Part shown: in pieces, positions 56,709-64,000 of the stretch
Layout: each line of letters opens with the position of its first letter
Position numbering within the stretch: the stretch's first letter is position 1
NCBI GenBank assembly: GCA_942491185.1
Contig: CALOAB010000027.1
Location: 62,001-126,000 of the forward strand
Direction of reading: 5' to 3'
Source: SLRI01 sp942491185
GTDB lineage: Bacteria > Pseudomonadota > Alphaproteobacteria > Geminicoccales > Geminicoccaceae
DNA: 64,000 nucleotides
Position numbers and translations under genes: made by a program
The notes under the pieces: model-generated
Databases searched by the model: none
The model's input: the letters and a program-made list of their open reading frames with translations, nothing else
Told to the model about the DNA's origin: nothing

Positions 56709-57986
56709 ATGGTCGCTGAGATACGGGCGCGGGCCGTCTCGGCGCGCGAGCTGGCGATCAAGGTCCTCGATGCGGCCTTGCTGGACCGCGAGCCGGCCGA
56801 GGCACGTTTTGCCAGGGAGGCGGCCACGGCCGGCCTCAGCTCACGCGATCGGGCATTTGCCCGGCTGCTCTACACAACGGTGCTGCGCCGCAAGGCCGCG
56901 ATCGACGCGGCGCTGGCCGTGCATCTGCGCGAGCTGCCGAAGCAGCGCAGTGCCATGAACCTGCTGCGGATCGGCGCGGCCCAGCTGATCTATCTCAAGA
57001 CCGCACCGCATGCCGGGGTCGGCGAGAGCGTCGAGCTCGCCAAGCGGCGACGGCTGGCGCCACCAGGACTCGTCAACGCAGTGCTGCGCAAGCTCGTGGG
57101 CCAGGCGCCGCCCGTCCTGGCACCGCTGGCCACATTGCCGGCATGGCTGGCGGACCGCTGGGAGGCGGCTTATGGCCGCGAGCTGGCCATGGGCATCGCG
57201 GCTGCACTCGGCACCGAGCCGCCGCTCGATCTGACGGTCAAGGATGATGCGCAAGGCTGGGCCGAGCGGCTAGGCGGGCGGGTCATGGGCACGTCGACCG
57301 TGCGGCTCGCCAATGCCGGGATGATCGAGGAGCTGGCGGGCTATGCTGAGGGCGCCTGGTGGGTGCAGGACCTGGCAGCCACACTGCCGGCGCGTGTCCT
57401 GGCCGCCCAGGCCGGCGAGCGTGTGCTCGATCTTTGCGCCGCACCCGGCGGCAAGACGGCACAGCTCGCGGCAAGCGGGGCCGAAGTGACCAGCGTCGAG
57501 CGCGATCCGACTCGGGCAGCGCGACTCGAGGCGAACCTGCAGCGGCTTCACTTACAGGCCCGGGTGGTCGTCGAGAACATCACGAGATATGTGCCCGAGG
57601 CGCTATATCCTGCGGTGTTGCTCGATGCGCCCTGCACCGCCACCGGCACGCTGCGTCGGCATCCAGACATCATGTGGAGCAAGGGCTTCTCGGACATCGC
57701 GACGATGGCGCGGATGCAGCGGCAGCTTTTGGACAAGAGTGCCGCGTTCGTGGCACCGGGCGGGCGGCTGGTCTATGCGGTCTGCTCGATGGAGCCGGAG
57801 GAGGGACCCGCCGTGGTCGACGGCTTTCTCGCCGCCAACCCGGCTTTTTCACGGCTGCCGGTCCGGCCGGACGAGACGGGCTTTGCCTGCACCGAGGCCG
57901 GCGATCTTCGCACCCACCCAGCCTTGCTGGCCGATGAGGGTGGGCTGGATGGTTTCTACATCGCGCGGCTCGGCCGCGCGGCTTGA
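56709..57986 (+). CDS. rsmB: 16S rRNA m5C methyltransferase RsmB-like
   Basis: A 425-aa methyltransferase with an N-terminal NusB-like RNA-binding domain (residues about 8-140) and a C-terminal RsmB/NOP fold. SAM motif DLCAAPGGKTAQLAAS (about 243-258), the DAPCTATGTLRRHPDI motif with its Cys near 307, and the catalytic VCSMEPEEG Cys near 358. It methylates C967 of 16S rRNA in model bacteria. It begins 35 bp after lysK. Confidence 0.93.
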   Translation: MVAEIRARAVSARELAIKVLDAALLDREPAEARFAREAATAGLSSRDRAFARLLYTTVLRRKAAIDAALAVHLRELPKQRSAMNLLRIGAAQLIYLKTAPHAGVGESVELAKRRRLAPPGLVNAVLRKLVGQAPPVLAPLATLPAWLADRWEAAYGRELAMGIAAALGTEPPLDLTVKDDAQGWAERLGGRVMGTSTVRLANAGMIEELAGYAEGAWWVQDLAATLPARVLAAQAGERVLDLCAAPGGKTAQLAASGAEVTSVERDPTRAARLEANLQRLHLQARVVVENITRYVPEALYPAVLLDAPCTATGTLRRHPDIMWSKGFSDIATMARMQRQLLDKSAAFVAPGGRLVYAVCSMEPEEGPAVVDGFLAANPAFSRLPVRPDETGFACTEAGDLRTHPALLADEGGLDGFYIARLGRAA

Positions 57987-57995
57987 GGTCTTGCC

Positions 57996-59534
57996 ATGTC
58001 CGTGCTGCGTCCCGCCCGTGCCTTGCTTTCCGTTTCCGACAAGACCGGGCTCGTCGACCTCGCCCAGGCCTTGAGCCGGCACGGCGTCGAGCTGCTCTCG
58101 ACCGGTGGCAGTGCGAAGGCGTTGCGCGATGCCGGGCTAGCGGTCCGTGACGTCGCCACGGTGACCGGCCAGCCGGAGATTTTGGATGGCCGGGTCAAGA
58201 CCCTGCAGCCGAAGATTCATGGCGGCATCCTCGCCCGACGCAGCGATCCCGCGCACATGGCGACCCTGGCCGAGCACGAGATCGACACCATCGATCTGGT
58301 CGTGGTCAATCTCTACCCCTTCGCCGCGACCGTCGCCGGCGGCGCCGATTTCGCGACCTGCGTCGAGAATATCGATATTGGCGGGCCGGCGATGATCCGG
58401 GCCGCGGCGAAGAACCACGACGATGTCGCCATCGTCACCGAGCCCAGCGACTACGCGACGATTGTTGCGGCACTCGAAGCCGGCGGATTGAGTGCCGAGC
58501 AGCGGCGCGAGCTGGCGCGCAAGGCCTTTGCGCATACCGCGAGCTATGACGCGGCGATTGCCAACTGGCTCGCCGGCGACGCGCTGCCCGACCCGCTGCT
58601 GGTCGCGGCACCGCTCGTCGAAGCGCTGCGCTACGGCGAGAACCCGCATCAGCCGGCAGCCCTCTACCGCTGGGCGCAAGCTCGGCCCGGCGTCGCGAGC
58701 GGCCGACAGCTGCAGGGCAAGGCGCTCTCCTACAACAACCTGCAGGATGCGGACGCAGCGCTCGAGCTGGTGGCATCGTTCGAGCGGCCGGGCGTGGCCA
58801 TCATCAAGCACACCAATCCCTGCGGCGTCGCCCTTGCCGATCGTCTGCCCGACGCCTGGGAAAAGGCGCTGGCGGCCGATCCGGTGAGCGCTTTTGGCGG
58901 TATCGTTGCCCTGAACCGGCCGGTGGACGCGGCGACGGCCGAGGGCTTGGCGTCGCTGTTCCTCGAGGTGGTCGTGGCACCCGGGTTCGCGCCCGAGGCG
59001 CTGGCCGTGCTCGAGAAGAAGGGCAATCTCCGGCTGATCGCCGTCGAGCGCTTGCCGGCCGGCGACGACCAGATGCTGGACCTGAAGACCGTGGCCGGCG
59101 GTGTGCTCGTGCAGACGCGCGACACGGTCAGCAGCGATCCTGGCAGCTGGACCTGTCCGACCAGCCGCGCCCCGAGCGAGCCTGAGCGCGCCGGCCTCGA
59201 CTTCGCCTGGCGGGTCGTCCGCCAGGTTCGCTCGAACGCCATCGTCATCACTGCCGGCGAGGTGACGGCCGGGATTGGCGCTGGCCAGACCAGCCGCGTC
59301 GGCTCGGTCGAGCTCGCTGCCCGACAGGCCGCGAGCGCGCGCCATGACGGGCCGCTGGTCCTGGCATCCGACGCGTTCTTCCCCTTTGCCGATGGCATTG
59401 AGCGGGCCGCCGAGGCCGGGGTCACCGCTGTGATCCAGCCGGGTGGCTCGGTGCGTGACGCCGAGGTGATCGAGGCGTGCGACCGGCATGGCATCGCCAT
59501 GCTGCTGACGGGGCGTCGGCACTTCAAGCACTGA
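57996..59534 (+). CDS. purH: Bifunctional AICAR formyltransferase / IMP cyclohydrolase
   Basis: A 512-aa enzyme for the last two steps of IMP synthesis. The N-terminal cyclohydrolase domain has SVSDKTGLVDLAQAL, LSTGGSAKAL and GRVKTLQPKIHGGILARR; the C-terminal transformylase has KHTNPCGVAL and the QTSRVGSVELAARQAA block. It begins 9 bp after rsmB. Confidence 0.96.
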   Translation: MSVLRPARALLSVSDKTGLVDLAQALSRHGVELLSTGGSAKALRDAGLAVRDVATVTGQPEILDGRVKTLQPKIHGGILARRSDPAHMATLAEHEIDTIDLVVVNLYPFAATVAGGADFATCVENIDIGGPAMIRAAAKNHDDVAIVTEPSDYATIVAALEAGGLSAEQRRELARKAFAHTASYDAAIANWLAGDALPDPLLVAAPLVEALRYGENPHQPAALYRWAQARPGVASGRQLQGKALSYNNLQDADAALELVASFERPGVAIIKHTNPCGVALADRLPDAWEKALAADPVSAFGGIVALNRPVDAATAEGLASLFLEVVVAPGFAPEALAVLEKKGNLRLIAVERLPAGDDQMLDLKTVAGGVLVQTRDTVSSDPGSWTCPTSRAPSEPERAGLDFAWRVVRQVRSNAIVITAGEVTAGIGAGQTSRVGSVELAARQAASARHDGPLVLASDAFFPFADGIERAAEAGVTAVIQPGGSVRDAEVIEACDRHGIAMLLTGRRHFKH

Positions 59535-59547
59535 TCGGCGACACCAG

Positions 59548-59566
59548 GTTGCGGCGTTGCCGCAAC
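59548..59566 (+). terminator. Hairpin after purH, possible terminator
   Basis: A perfect 8-bp stem, GTTGCGGC / GCCGCAAC, with a 3-nt loop, 13 bp after the purH stop. No T tract follows, so it may be a weak or Rho-assisted terminator. Confidence 0.4.
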
Positions 59567-59753
59567 ACGCGATTGCTCAATGTGATCGCGTTAACTTAAC
59601 CGCAACAAGCGTCATGGCATGATCGCAGCCGTGCCCTTGGCGATGGCCAGGGAGTGGGTTTCGAGCTGGAATCTTAGCGATGGTCGGACGCGCGGTTATT
59701 GTTATGGGCGTGGTCTTGGTGATGCTGACCCTGCTGCTCGAGCAGCCGGTCTC

Positions 59754-60794
59754 TTATGCGATTTCACCTTGAGGCGACGCCAGCTCGACCCGTCGACCTT
59801 CGGCGGATGAGCGGAGCAAGGCGTCGATCAGCCGGTGCACATGCAGGCCTTCCATCGCGGTCACGCGCGGCGGGCGGCCCTGGTCGAGTGCATCGAGGAA
59901 ATCGGTGATCAGCGCCTTGTGCCAGCCATGGTCGAAGGCCATCGGGTCGGCACCGCCACCGCCGGGCTGCGCCTCGCCGATCGTCTCGGTCGTGCCGTCC
60001 GCACGGTAGATGTCGAGCTGGCTGCCGGCGAGAACGGCGGTGGCGTCGGTTCCGGCCAACACCAGCTTCTCGGTCAATCCGGGACGAAAGCTCGTGGTCG
60101 CCAGGAGTGCGCCCAAAGCACCATTCGCGAAAACCAGCCCGGCGCCGACGAAGTCCTCGCTCTCCATCTCGTGCAATGCAGAGGTTCCGGCAATCGCCTG
60201 GACGCTGGCGACGGGGCCGGTGAGGCTCAGCATCAAATCCATGCTGTGGATCGCCTGGGTGATCAAGACGCCGCCGCCATCGCGGGCGAGCGTGCCACGG
60301 CCCGGCTCGTCATAGTAGCTTTGCGGCCGCCACCAGGGCACGTCGAGCTGCACGGTGGCGATGCGTCCAAGGGCACCTTGCGCCAAGAGCTCGCGCAGGG
60401 CTTCCGAGCTCTCACGGAAACGGTGCTGGAAGACGACGCCGGTGGTGACACCGGCGCTCTCGGTCGCAGCAACGATCGTCTCGGCCCCAGCCAGGCTTCG
60501 CTCGAGCGGCTTCTCCATCAAGACGTGCTTGCCCGCAGCGGCGATCCGCTGGACCAGCTCGAGCCGCGTATCGGGCGGGGTCAGCAGCATGACCGCGTCG
60601 ATGTCCGGCGCGTCGAGCACCGCCTCGAGGCTGTCGGTGACGGTCAGGCCGAAGCGCGCGTTGAAGGCAGCGCGGCGGTCGGCAGACGGGCTCCAGGCGA
60701 GCACATCGACGCGGTCGGTGAGCTCGACGAGGCTCTGGGCATGCGGTGTCACCGCCATGCCGAGCCCGATGAGGCCGATCTTTCGTTTGGTCAT
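59754..60794 (-). CDS. Gfo/Idh/MocA family oxidoreductase
   Basis: A 346-aa NAD(P)-dependent dehydrogenase. The Rossmann motif is GLIGLGMAVTPHAQSL (residues 7-22), and the EKP signature is GKHVLMEKPLERSLAGAE. C-terminal DGGGVLITQAIHSMDLML is typical of the family. It probably oxidises a sugar or inositol-like polyol; substrate unknown. ATG at 60794. It is convergent with purH and divergent from the small membrane gene. Confidence 0.9.
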   Translation of the reverse strand: MTKRKIGLIGLGMAVTPHAQSLVELTDRVDVLAWSPSADRRAAFNARFGLTVTDSLEAVLDAPDIDAVMLLTPPDTRLELVQRIAAAGKHVLMEKPLERSLAGAETIVAATESAGVTTGVVFQHRFRESSEALRELLAQGALGRIATVQLDVPWWRPQSYYDEPGRGTLARDGGGVLITQAIHSMDLMLSLTGPVASVQAIAGTSALHEMESEDFVGAGLVFANGALGALLATTSFRPGLTEKLVLAGTDATAVLAGSQLDIYRADGTTETIGEAQPGGGGADPMAFDHGWHKALITDFLDALDQGRPPRVTAMEGLHVHRLIDALLRSSAEGRRVELASPQGEIA

Positions 60795-61043
60795 TGGCGC
60801 TCTCCCGATCTGTCCGCTCCCTCGTAGCGGCTGCCCGCTCAATCGCGAAGGGCCGTCGCGGTGGCTCGCTGTCTTTCGCATACGCCGCCGCCGACGGTTT
60901 CCTGGCCGATGTGGCGCCGCCTCTCGGTCCGATCGCGGCTTGCGTGGCACGGCATGACGCGCCGGCGCAGCTTGCCGTGAGTGCGGAACCTTCGGTGGGT
61001 GTGAGCGTTGGTCAGCGTCACATCACATCGGAGGCATGCAATC

Positions 61044-61118
61044 ATGCACGGCATCATTTATCTCGTGGGTCTGGTCGTCGTGGTCCTGGCGGTCCTGTCG
61101 CTTCTCGGTCTCGCCTGA
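61044..61118 (+). CDS. 24-residue hydrophobic membrane peptide
   Basis: An ATG at 61044 with GGAGG at 61030-61034 opens a 24-aa peptide, MHGIIYLVGLVVVVLAVLSL and four more residues, one transmembrane helix. Similar 24-27-aa peptides (IIYxVGLVVVVLAVLSxxG) recur in alphaproteobacterial genomes and are often missed. It is 62 bp upstream of the membrane protein at 61181, probably in the same operon. Confidence 0.65.
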   Translation: MHGIIYLVGLVVVVLAVLSLLGLA

Positions 61119-61180
61119 GCCGACGCTTCTCAACGAGCAGCAAGAACAAGGCACCAACAGGTCACCATGGGGGACTCGTC

Positions 61181-62086
61181 ATGACCACCAGCAATCAAGT
61201 TGAGGGTGCGGTAGCGCCCACTCCGCCCGGCAACGCCGGGGCTCTCGAGCCGTCTGTCGACGGGCGCAGCTATCTCGACTGGGGCGCCATCATCGCGGGC
61301 GCCGTCCTCGCCGCAGCCATCTCCTTCGTGCTCTACAGCTTCGGCACGGCGCTCGGGCTCAGCTTCAGCTCGCCGCGGTCCGGCTCGGGGGCTTCCGGCA
61401 CGACGTTCGTCATCTTCGTCGGCGCTTGGCTGGTGCTGACACAGGTGGCGAGCTTTGGTGTCGGCGGCTATCTCGCCGGTCGTCTGCGGCGGCGCATCGA
61501 CGACGCCAAGGCCGACGAAATCGATCTGCGTGACGGCAGCCATGGGTTGTTGGTCTGGGCGATCGTCATCCTGGTCAGCACGGTGTTCTTGACCAGCGGG
61601 CTCTTCGGCGCTGCACAATCCACGGCCAACGCGGTTGGCGGCTCGATCAGCGCTGTCGCCGACGCGGCGCCCGATGTCGACGCGGAATACCTCGCCGACA
61701 CGCTGATGCGTGACGGTTCGGCAGAAGGCTCGGCCTTGAGCGAGGATACGCGCGAGACCATCGGCCGGATCGTCCAGCAGGCGCTGGTGACGGGCGAACT
61801 GAGCGAAGCGGATATGGAGTATCTGAAGAGCACGCTCGCCGATGCTGCAGGGCTCGAGGCGAGCGATGTAGAAGCTCGGATCCAAGCGCTGCAGGAGCAG
61901 ATCGCCGACGCCCGGCAGGCTGCCGTCGAGGCTGCCGACACGGCGCGGCGCTGGGCCGCCATTGCGGCGTTTCTCGCGGCGGCGGTGCTTCTGGTGAGCG
62001 CTGCTAGCGCCTATCTCGCCGCAGCCATGGGCGGCCGGCATCGCGACAGCGGCACGGCCATCCCACGCTGGTCGCCGGCTCACTGA
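61181..62086 (+). CDS. Membrane protein with coiled-coil region
   Basis: A 301-aa protein with four to five hydrophobic helices: SYLDWGAIIAGAVLAAAISFVLYSFGTALGLSF, TTFVIFVGAWLVLTQVASFGVGGYLAGRL, LLVWAIVILVSTVFLTSGLF, and a C-terminal AAIAAFLAAAVLLVSAASAYLAA. Between them is an acidic, helical stretch (ETIGRIVQQALVTGELSE ... VEARIQALQEQIADARQAA). Homologues occur in alphaproteobacteria without an assigned role. ATG at 61181 follows GGGGGAC. Confidence 0.75.
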   Translation: MTTSNQVEGAVAPTPPGNAGALEPSVDGRSYLDWGAIIAGAVLAAAISFVLYSFGTALGLSFSSPRSGSGASGTTFVIFVGAWLVLTQVASFGVGGYLAGRLRRRIDDAKADEIDLRDGSHGLLVWAIVILVSTVFLTSGLFGAAQSTANAVGGSISAVADAAPDVDAEYLADTLMRDGSAEGSALSEDTRETIGRIVQQALVTGELSEADMEYLKSTLADAAGLEASDVEARIQALQEQIADARQAAVEAADTARRWAAIAAFLAAAVLLVSAASAYLAAAMGGRHRDSGTAIPRWSPAH

Positions 62087-62106
62087 GCGAGTGTCAAGCA
62101 AGTATC

Positions 62107-62140
62107 GGCCGGCGCTCAAACGGGGCGCCGGCCGACTTTC
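62107..62140 (+). terminator. Terminator after the membrane protein gene
   Basis: A perfect 9-bp stem GGCCGGCGC / GCGCCGGCC (62107-62115 and 62125-62133), followed by GACTTTCTGGTTATT, weakly T-rich. It is 20 bp after the stop at 62086. Confidence 0.6.
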
Positions 62141-62300
62141 TGGTTATTCGCGCACGTACCAAGTACCGCCTATCTTCGACGCGCTCCAAGGCGCGATCAA
62201 CGGCGGCCAGCTCCGACGGACGCCGCAGTTCCTTTGTATTCGAAGCCATCACTGATAGCTTCGCCCAGTCAGGGTTCAGTCAGAGCATTGGGAGAGGCGG

Positions 62301-63383
62301 ATGAGTTCGACAAGTCCGATAAGGACGACGAGCGGCAGGGGACGGCTGTTTGCGAGCGTGCTCGATACAATCGGCGACACGCCTTGCATCAGGGTGAACA
62401 ATCTAGCACCGGACCATGTGCAGCTCTACGTGAAGGCAGAGGCATTCAATCCAGCGGCTTCGGTCAAGGACCGCCTGGCGGTGGGCATCATCGAAGCGGC
62501 CGAGCGCGATGGCACATTGAAGCCCGGCCAGACGGTCGTCGAAGCGACGAGTGGCAACACCGGCATCGGGCTAGCCATGGTGTGTGCCCAAAAGGGCTAT
62601 CCGCTGGTCGTCACCATGGCCGACAGCTTCTCCATCGAGCGGCGTAAGGTGATGCGGATGCTGGGCGCCAAGGTCGTCCTCACGCCGCGTGCCGAGAAGG
62701 GCTTCGGCATGTACCGCAAGGCCGTCGAGCTGGCCGAGGCCAATGGCTGGTTCCTGGCGCACCAGTTCGAGACCAAGGCGAACGCCGATATTCATGAAGC
62801 GACGACGGCGCGCGAAATCCTCGGCGACTTCGCGGGCGAGCGGCTGGACTACTTCGTCACCGGCTATGGCACTGGCGGCACCGTTACCGGCGTTGCCCGC
62901 GTGCTGCGCAAGGAGCGGCCCGAGACCAAGATCATCTTGAGCGAACCGGCAAACGCCCAGCTCATCGGCAGCGGCATTGCCACGGAACGCGGCGCCGACG
63001 GATCGCCTGGGTCGAGCCATCCGGCCTTCGAGCCGCACCCGATCCAAGGGTGGACGCCGGATTTCATTCCACTGGTGCTGCAGGAGGCCATCGACAACGG
63101 CCTTTATGACGAGTTGATCCCGGTCGCCGGTGCCGATGGCATCAAGTGGGCGAAAGCCCTGGCGCAGAAGGAAGGCATTTTCACCGGCGTCTCCGGCGGA
63201 TCGACCTTCGCGATCTCGATGCAGATCGCCGAGAAGGCCGCGCCCGGCTCCGTTATCCTGTGCATGCTGCCAGACACCGGCGAGCGCTACATCACGACGC
63301 CGTTGTTCGAAGGCATTCCAGAGGACATGGACGAAGACGAGCTGGCACTGTCCCGCTCGACACCGGGCTATCAGATGGGTTGA
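62301..63383 (+). CDS. cysK: Cysteine synthase A
   Basis: A 360-aa PLP-dependent O-acetylserine sulfhydrylase. VLDTIGDTPCIRVNNL, AEAFNPAASVKDRLAVGII with the PLP Lys (about residue 56), and EATSGNTGIGLAMVCAQKGY are conserved. A longer central segment, GADGSPGSSHPAFEPHPIQG, replaces the usual short SGGxPGPHKIQG. The C-terminal GVSGGSTFAISMQIAE is typical. It uses sulfide, linking to the cysD-cysNC and metY genes. ATG at 62301 follows GGGAGAGG. Confidence 0.93.
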   Translation: MSSTSPIRTTSGRGRLFASVLDTIGDTPCIRVNNLAPDHVQLYVKAEAFNPAASVKDRLAVGIIEAAERDGTLKPGQTVVEATSGNTGIGLAMVCAQKGYPLVVTMADSFSIERRKVMRMLGAKVVLTPRAEKGFGMYRKAVELAEANGWFLAHQFETKANADIHEATTAREILGDFAGERLDYFVTGYGTGGTVTGVARVLRKERPETKIILSEPANAQLIGSGIATERGADGSPGSSHPAFEPHPIQGWTPDFIPLVLQEAIDNGLYDELIPVAGADGIKWAKALAQKEGIFTGVSGGSTFAISMQIAEKAAPGSVILCMLPDTGERYITTPLFEGIPEDMDEDELALSRSTPGYQMG

Positions 63384-63444
63384 TGGGCGCCGTCGCCGGA
63401 GCGGTGTTCGTTGACGGTTGGGCAGGTGGCATTGAGCCAGGCAC

Positions 63445-64000
63445 CTAGCCAGCGGACGGGACGCTGCCTGAGCGGCGCCGCGTCGTGCTCGCGGACCGCG
63501 GCGCCGGGCGGGATTCGTTGCGCTGGCCACCGCCACTGCTGGCGCCGCCGCCCATGGCCAGCAGCCGCCGGACGCGTTCCTCGGTCGGCGGATGGGTGCG
63601 AAACAGGTTGTCGATGCCGCCCTTGATCAGCGGGTTGATGATGAACATGTGCGCACTCCCCGGATTGTGCTCGGCAGTCGGCATCAGCCGGCCGCGCGCC
63701 AGCTGCTCGATTTTTTGCAGTGCGCTCGCGAGCCAGCCGGGATTGCCGCAGATCTGGGCCCCGTCGCGGTCGGCCGAATATTCGCGCGTGCGCGAGATCG
63801 CCATCTGGACAAGGCCGGCTGCCATGGGTGCTAGAATCATGATCAAGATCGTCGCGATGGGATTTGGCCGGTTCTCGCCCCGGCCACCGAAGAAGAACGC
63901 GAAATTGGCGAGGAAGCCGATGGCACCGGCAATGCTGGCAGCAACCGTCATGGTCAGCGTGTCGCGATTCTTCACATGTGCCAGCTCATGCGCCATGACG
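63445..64000 (-). CDS. htpX: HtpX-like M48 zinc metalloprotease, partial (5' end outside window)
   Basis: C-terminal 184 residues of an inner-membrane heat-shock protease. The fragment begins at VMAHELAHVKNRDTLTM, the HEXXH zinc motif, followed by two helices (AASIAGAIGFLANFAFFF and IATILIMILAPMAAGLVQM) and SRTREYSADRDGAQICGNP, which holds the third zinc ligand. The C-terminal 30 residues are a basic tail. HtpX degrades misfolded membrane proteins with FtsH. Confidence 0.93.
   Translation of the reverse strand, partial: VMAHELAHVKNRDTLTMTVAASIAGAIGFLANFAFFFGGRGENRPNPIATILIMILAPMAAGLVQMAISRTREYSADRDGAQICGNPGWLASALQKIEQLARGRLMPTAEHNPGSAHMFIINPLIKGGIDNLFRTHPPTEERVRRLLAMGGGASSGGGQRNESRPAPRSASTTRRRSGSVPSAG

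Overview
This is a GC-rich, gene-dense stretch of bacterial chromosome. Several traits point to an alphaproteobacterium, probably near the Rhodospirillales or Geminicoccales: a class I (archaeal-type) lysyl-tRNA synthetase, an htpX / rsmB / purH neighbourhood, a CysD plus CysN-CysC fusion, bactofilins, a class III cyclase with TolB-like and TPR domains, DUF2244, DUF1127-like and GDCCVxC proteins, and many ABC and TRAP uptake systems. The taxonomic placement is inference. I see no rRNA, tRNA, CRISPR array, prophage or complete insertion sequence. Many long antisense open frames are side effects of the base composition and are left out.

Layout. 0-1.6 kb: start of a ribose-type sugar ABC operon (ATPase cut by the window edge, binding protein). 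1.8-4.2 kb: GH13 enzyme, probably glucosylglycerol hydrolase. 4.5-8.8 kb: lipoprotein, bactofilin, adenosine kinase, orphan ParA-like ATPase, second bactofilin and a DUF1127-like protein. 9-12 kb: metY, an SMP-30 lactonase and recX. 12-13.8 kb: a frameshifted adenylate cyclase. 13.8-16.6 kb: cobT, cobS and cobA (cobalamin and sirohaem). 16.6-19.2 kb: two MFS transporters. 19.6-22.5 kb: a complete TRAP transporter. 22.5-27.6 kb: GDCCVxC protein, a methyltransferase, two duplicated SYLF lipoproteins around a DUF1254/DUF1214 gene broken by an in-frame TAG, and a two-domain lysozyme-inhibitor-like protein. 27.6-30.7 kb: DUF2244, nth, an isoprenylcysteine-methyltransferase-like protein and two HupE/UreJ proteins. 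30.8-36.9 kb: a phosphonate-monoesterase/sulfatase-like hydrolase divergent from a four-gene sugar ABC operon. 37-41.4 kb: small membrane protein, atypical subtilase, LysE exporter, DUF3179 protein and a frameshifted GNAT. 41.4-44.5 kb: ychF, an infA-like gene, a cold-shock gene with a long leader and an exported PCMT-like protein. 44.8-47.7 kb: cysD-cysNC, then a 257-bp MITE-like element. 48-55 kb: VWA/J-domain pair, SDR, EamA exporter, ada, a TTC38-like protein and a DUF4405 protein. 55-59.5 kb: class I lysRS, rsmB and purH. 59.7-64 kb: Gfo/Idh/MocA oxidoreductase, a 24-aa membrane peptide paired with a larger membrane protein, cysteine synthase, and the 3' part of htpX.

How the genes work together. 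Sulfur assimilation is spread over three sites: cysD-cysNC activates sulfate, the cysteine synthase makes cysteine, and metY makes homocysteine. Carbon uptake is well represented (two sugar ABC systems, one TRAP system, a GH13 enzyme, a lactonase and an oxidoreductase), which fits a heterotroph scavenging osmolytes and sugars. Three genes appear broken by small lesions (12.0, 24.4 and 41.0 kb), and one MITE-like element is present. The most interesting unexplained units are the bactofilin/ParA cluster, the VWA/J-domain pair, the broken DUF1254 gene inside the SYLF duplication, the subtilase lacking the oxyanion Asn, and the structured element at 47.7 kb.
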